Of a stretch of 8,623 nt of DNA, positions 7,735 through 8,623 are shown in pieces; the stretch's first letter is position 1, and each line of letters begins with the position of its first letter. The stretch spans positions 1 to 8,623 of the forward strand of contig JAFXRA010000348.1 in NCBI GenBank assembly GCA_017526725.1, written 5' to 3'. The notes below the pieces were generated by a model, which had not been told where the DNA came from, searched no databases, and saw nothing but the letters and a program-made list of their open reading frames with translations. Source of the stretch: Candidatus Rifleibacteriota bacterium (lineage in GTDB: Bacteria > Riflebacteria > Ozemobacteria > Ozemobacterales > Ozemobacteraceae). The position numbers and the translations under genes are program-made.

Positions 7735-7776
7735 CTCTGAACCCTGTTGCTCTATCGCTCTGTGCTCTACGCTCTA
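7735..7776 (-). repeat. Degenerate heptamer array, inverted relative to the 7639 array
   Basis: On the plus strand CTCT or CCCT cores start at 7735, 7742, 7750, 7758, 7765 and 7772, spaced 7, 8, 8, 7 and 7 bp. Read on the minus strand this is TAGAGCG TAGAGCA and so on, matching the TAGGGCG TAGGG register of the array at 7639-7663. The two arrays therefore face each other across the palindrome at 7695-7716. Noncoding; function unknown. Confidence 0.55.
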
Positions 7777-7836
7777 AAAGAAGTAGGAGACTGTCTGAGG
7801 GCGGGCGGCTGACCTAACTCGGCATACTCAATGCCA

Positions 7837-8623
7837 CTAATCCACCACAATGACCCTAAGCTTGAGGATTGTTTCCTGTTTCGTTTTCTTGCTCCTTGCC
7901 TCTAAATAGAGGACAGCTTCGCCTTTGCAAAGCCCCCTCAGCCAGAAGCCAGGCCCATAGTTTGGTCTGTTCCTTTTTGAATACAAGTAAGCCAAGTCAA
8001 TGACCCTGCTGTGGCTCTTTATCCAGCCTTCCGGAATTGGCTCGTTCGGAACTACAAAGCGGTCAACTCTAATGATGTTGCAATTTTCGTAATGATCTCC
8101 GTCGACAAAGCCACCGACACAGATTTCATCGCCCTTCTTGAGATACACGACCATCATGGTATCGTTCTCTCCAGTTTCGGACAAAATATCTGAGTATGTT
8201 TCAGACAAATTCGAAGGCATGGCCGGAGGAGTGTTCTGGTTCGGATTCGAAGTCGTTGCAGGAGGATTTGAAGGCTTGGAGGAAGGAGTGTTTTGGTTCG
8301 GATTCGAAGTCGTTGCAGGCGGATTCGAAGGCTTGGACGAAGGAGTGTTCTGGTTCGTGTTCGAAGGCGTTTCAGACGGATTCGAAGGCGTTGCAGAATA
8401 TTGGTCTACGACAAGCTTCACATTTTTAAAATAGGCATCAGCCTCATCTCCACGATGATATACTGCTATCAGCGATACACGCGCACGAACAGCTTTATTT
8501 GGAATTGTAGTCGTTACAGTTTTTTCATGCCATGATGTATCATTGATAGCTATAGAAGAGCTACTAAATAGAGTATTATTATTTGCATCAAAAAGTTGCG
8601 ATAAAAGTATCTTTTCATCGGAA
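7837..8623 (-). CDS. Probable secreted protein: jelly-roll-like end, repetitive P/S/T/N linker, unknown C-terminal domain (5' end outside window)
   Basis: The frame is open from the right edge to TAG at 7839-7837, giving 261 visible residues and no start. A GTG at 8421 is in frame, but the open frame and domain pattern continue above it, so it is not taken as the start. Residues 1-74 (WHEKTVTT, VRARVSLIAVY, DAYFKNVKLVV) resemble the last strands of a carbohydrate-binding jelly-roll, where AYFDDV-like ends are typical. Residues about 77-155 are a flexible linker with 19-residue repeats (NPNQNTPSSKPSNPPATTS). Residues 156-261 form a beta-rich domain ending GEAVLYLEARSKKTKQET, then LKLRVIVVD, somewhat Ig-like; I do not recognise the family. 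Linkers and modules of this kind are usual in exported proteins, but no signal peptide is visible. By hand count the jelly-roll part is about 36% GC and the rest about 48%, which hints at a chimera. A 5-bp hairpin (7821-7835) sits just after the stop. Confidence 0.75.
   Translation of the reverse strand, partial: SDEKILLSQLFDANNNTLFSSSSIAINDTSWHEKTVTTTIPNKAVRARVSLIAVYHRGDEADAYFKNVKLVVDQYSATPSNPSETPSNTNQNTPSSKPSNPPATTSNPNQNTPSSKPSNPPATTSNPNQNTPPAMPSNLSETYSDILSETGENDTMMVVYLKKGDEICVGGFVDGDHYENCNIIRVDRFVVPNEPIPEGWIKSHSRVIDLAYLYSKRNRPNYGPGFWLRGLCKGEAVLYLEARSKKTKQETILKLRVIVVD
8228..8398 (-). repeat. 57-bp in-frame tandem repeat (3 units) coding for the linker
   Basis: GGAGTGTT starts units at 8228, 8285 and 8342, exactly 57 bp (19 codons) apart. 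The first two units are identical at 53 of 57 positions by my count, and the third has diverged more. A further degenerate unit can be followed at about 8177-8227. Because the period is a multiple of three, gain or loss of units keeps the frame and changes only the linker length. The coded unit is rich in Pro, Ser, Thr and Asn. Confidence 0.9.

Noticed and set aside
7640..7776. Small RNA gene or short peptide gene in the spacer upstream of nifJ
   Set aside because: No promoter-plus-terminator pair or start codon with a ribosome-binding site frames this stretch. The repeats explain what structure there is.
8228..8398. CRISPR-like array
   Set aside because: The units abut without unique spacers and are in frame within a coding sequence.
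7837..8421. The right-hand gene as a complete 194-residue protein starting at GTG 8421
   Set aside because: The same frame stays open to the window edge, and the sequence above the GTG continues one jelly-roll-like domain (VRARVSLIAVY, then DAYFKN), so the GTG is an internal valine.
8011..8535. Plus-strand frames over the repeat region (8011-8193, 8138-8434, 8196-8429, 8293-8535)
   Set aside because: A 57-bp repeat without stops stays open in several phases at once. The products are low-complexity and lack a start signal; the minus frame continues through with recognisable strands on both sides.

Overview
The window reads as part of an AT-rich anaerobic bacterium that makes type IV pili, so probably a diderm. 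All three genes lie on the minus strand. The centre is one complete housekeeping gene, a single-chain pyruvate:ferredoxin oxidoreductase (nifJ/por). It is flanked by two incomplete genes for long, probably surface-exposed proteins. The lineage cannot be fixed from this sequence. The mix of a homomeric PFOR, oversized prepilin-like proteins and short degenerate intergenic repeats would suit an uncultured gut or sediment lineage (Riflebacteria- or Elusimicrobiota-like), but that is only a guess.

Layout from left to right. 1-3704 (minus): one uninterrupted reading frame of 1234 codons that runs off the left edge. It starts with a class III prepilin signal (cleavage G20|F21, Glu at +5). Next comes a very long beta-rich region with recurring S/R-P-D-G turns, as in beta-propellers, and a PA14-like module begins at the edge. 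I checked this frame line by line and found no stop. 3705-3922: a short spacer with a promoter candidate for the pilin-like gene, a 10-bp tandem repeat and a strong intrinsic terminator for nifJ. 3923-7519 (minus): nifJ, with all expected iron-sulfur and thiamine diphosphate motifs and a GTG start set by its Shine-Dalgarno sequence. 7520-7836: a 317-bp spacer without a gene. It holds the nifJ leader and promoter, a G-rich heptamer array with G-quadruplex pattern, a perfect 22-bp palindrome and a second heptamer array in the opposite orientation. From about 7778 to 7836 I see only a small hairpin beside the stop codon. 7837-8623 (minus): the C-terminal 261 residues of a probably secreted protein whose start lies beyond the right edge. 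It has a jelly-roll-like end, a Pro/Ser/Thr/Asn linker built on a 57-bp tandem repeat, and an unrecognised C-terminal beta domain.

The genes probably do not form one operon. nifJ has its own promoter and terminator, and the pilin-like gene has its own promoter candidate. nifJ would make acetyl-CoA and reduced ferredoxin from pyruvate in the cytoplasm. The two flanking proteins look like cell-surface or adhesion components. The most unusual item is the prepilin helix joined directly to a giant propeller-like and PA14-like ectodomain, which resembles a one-chain pilus-tip adhesin. No tRNA, rRNA, insertion sequence or CRISPR array was seen.
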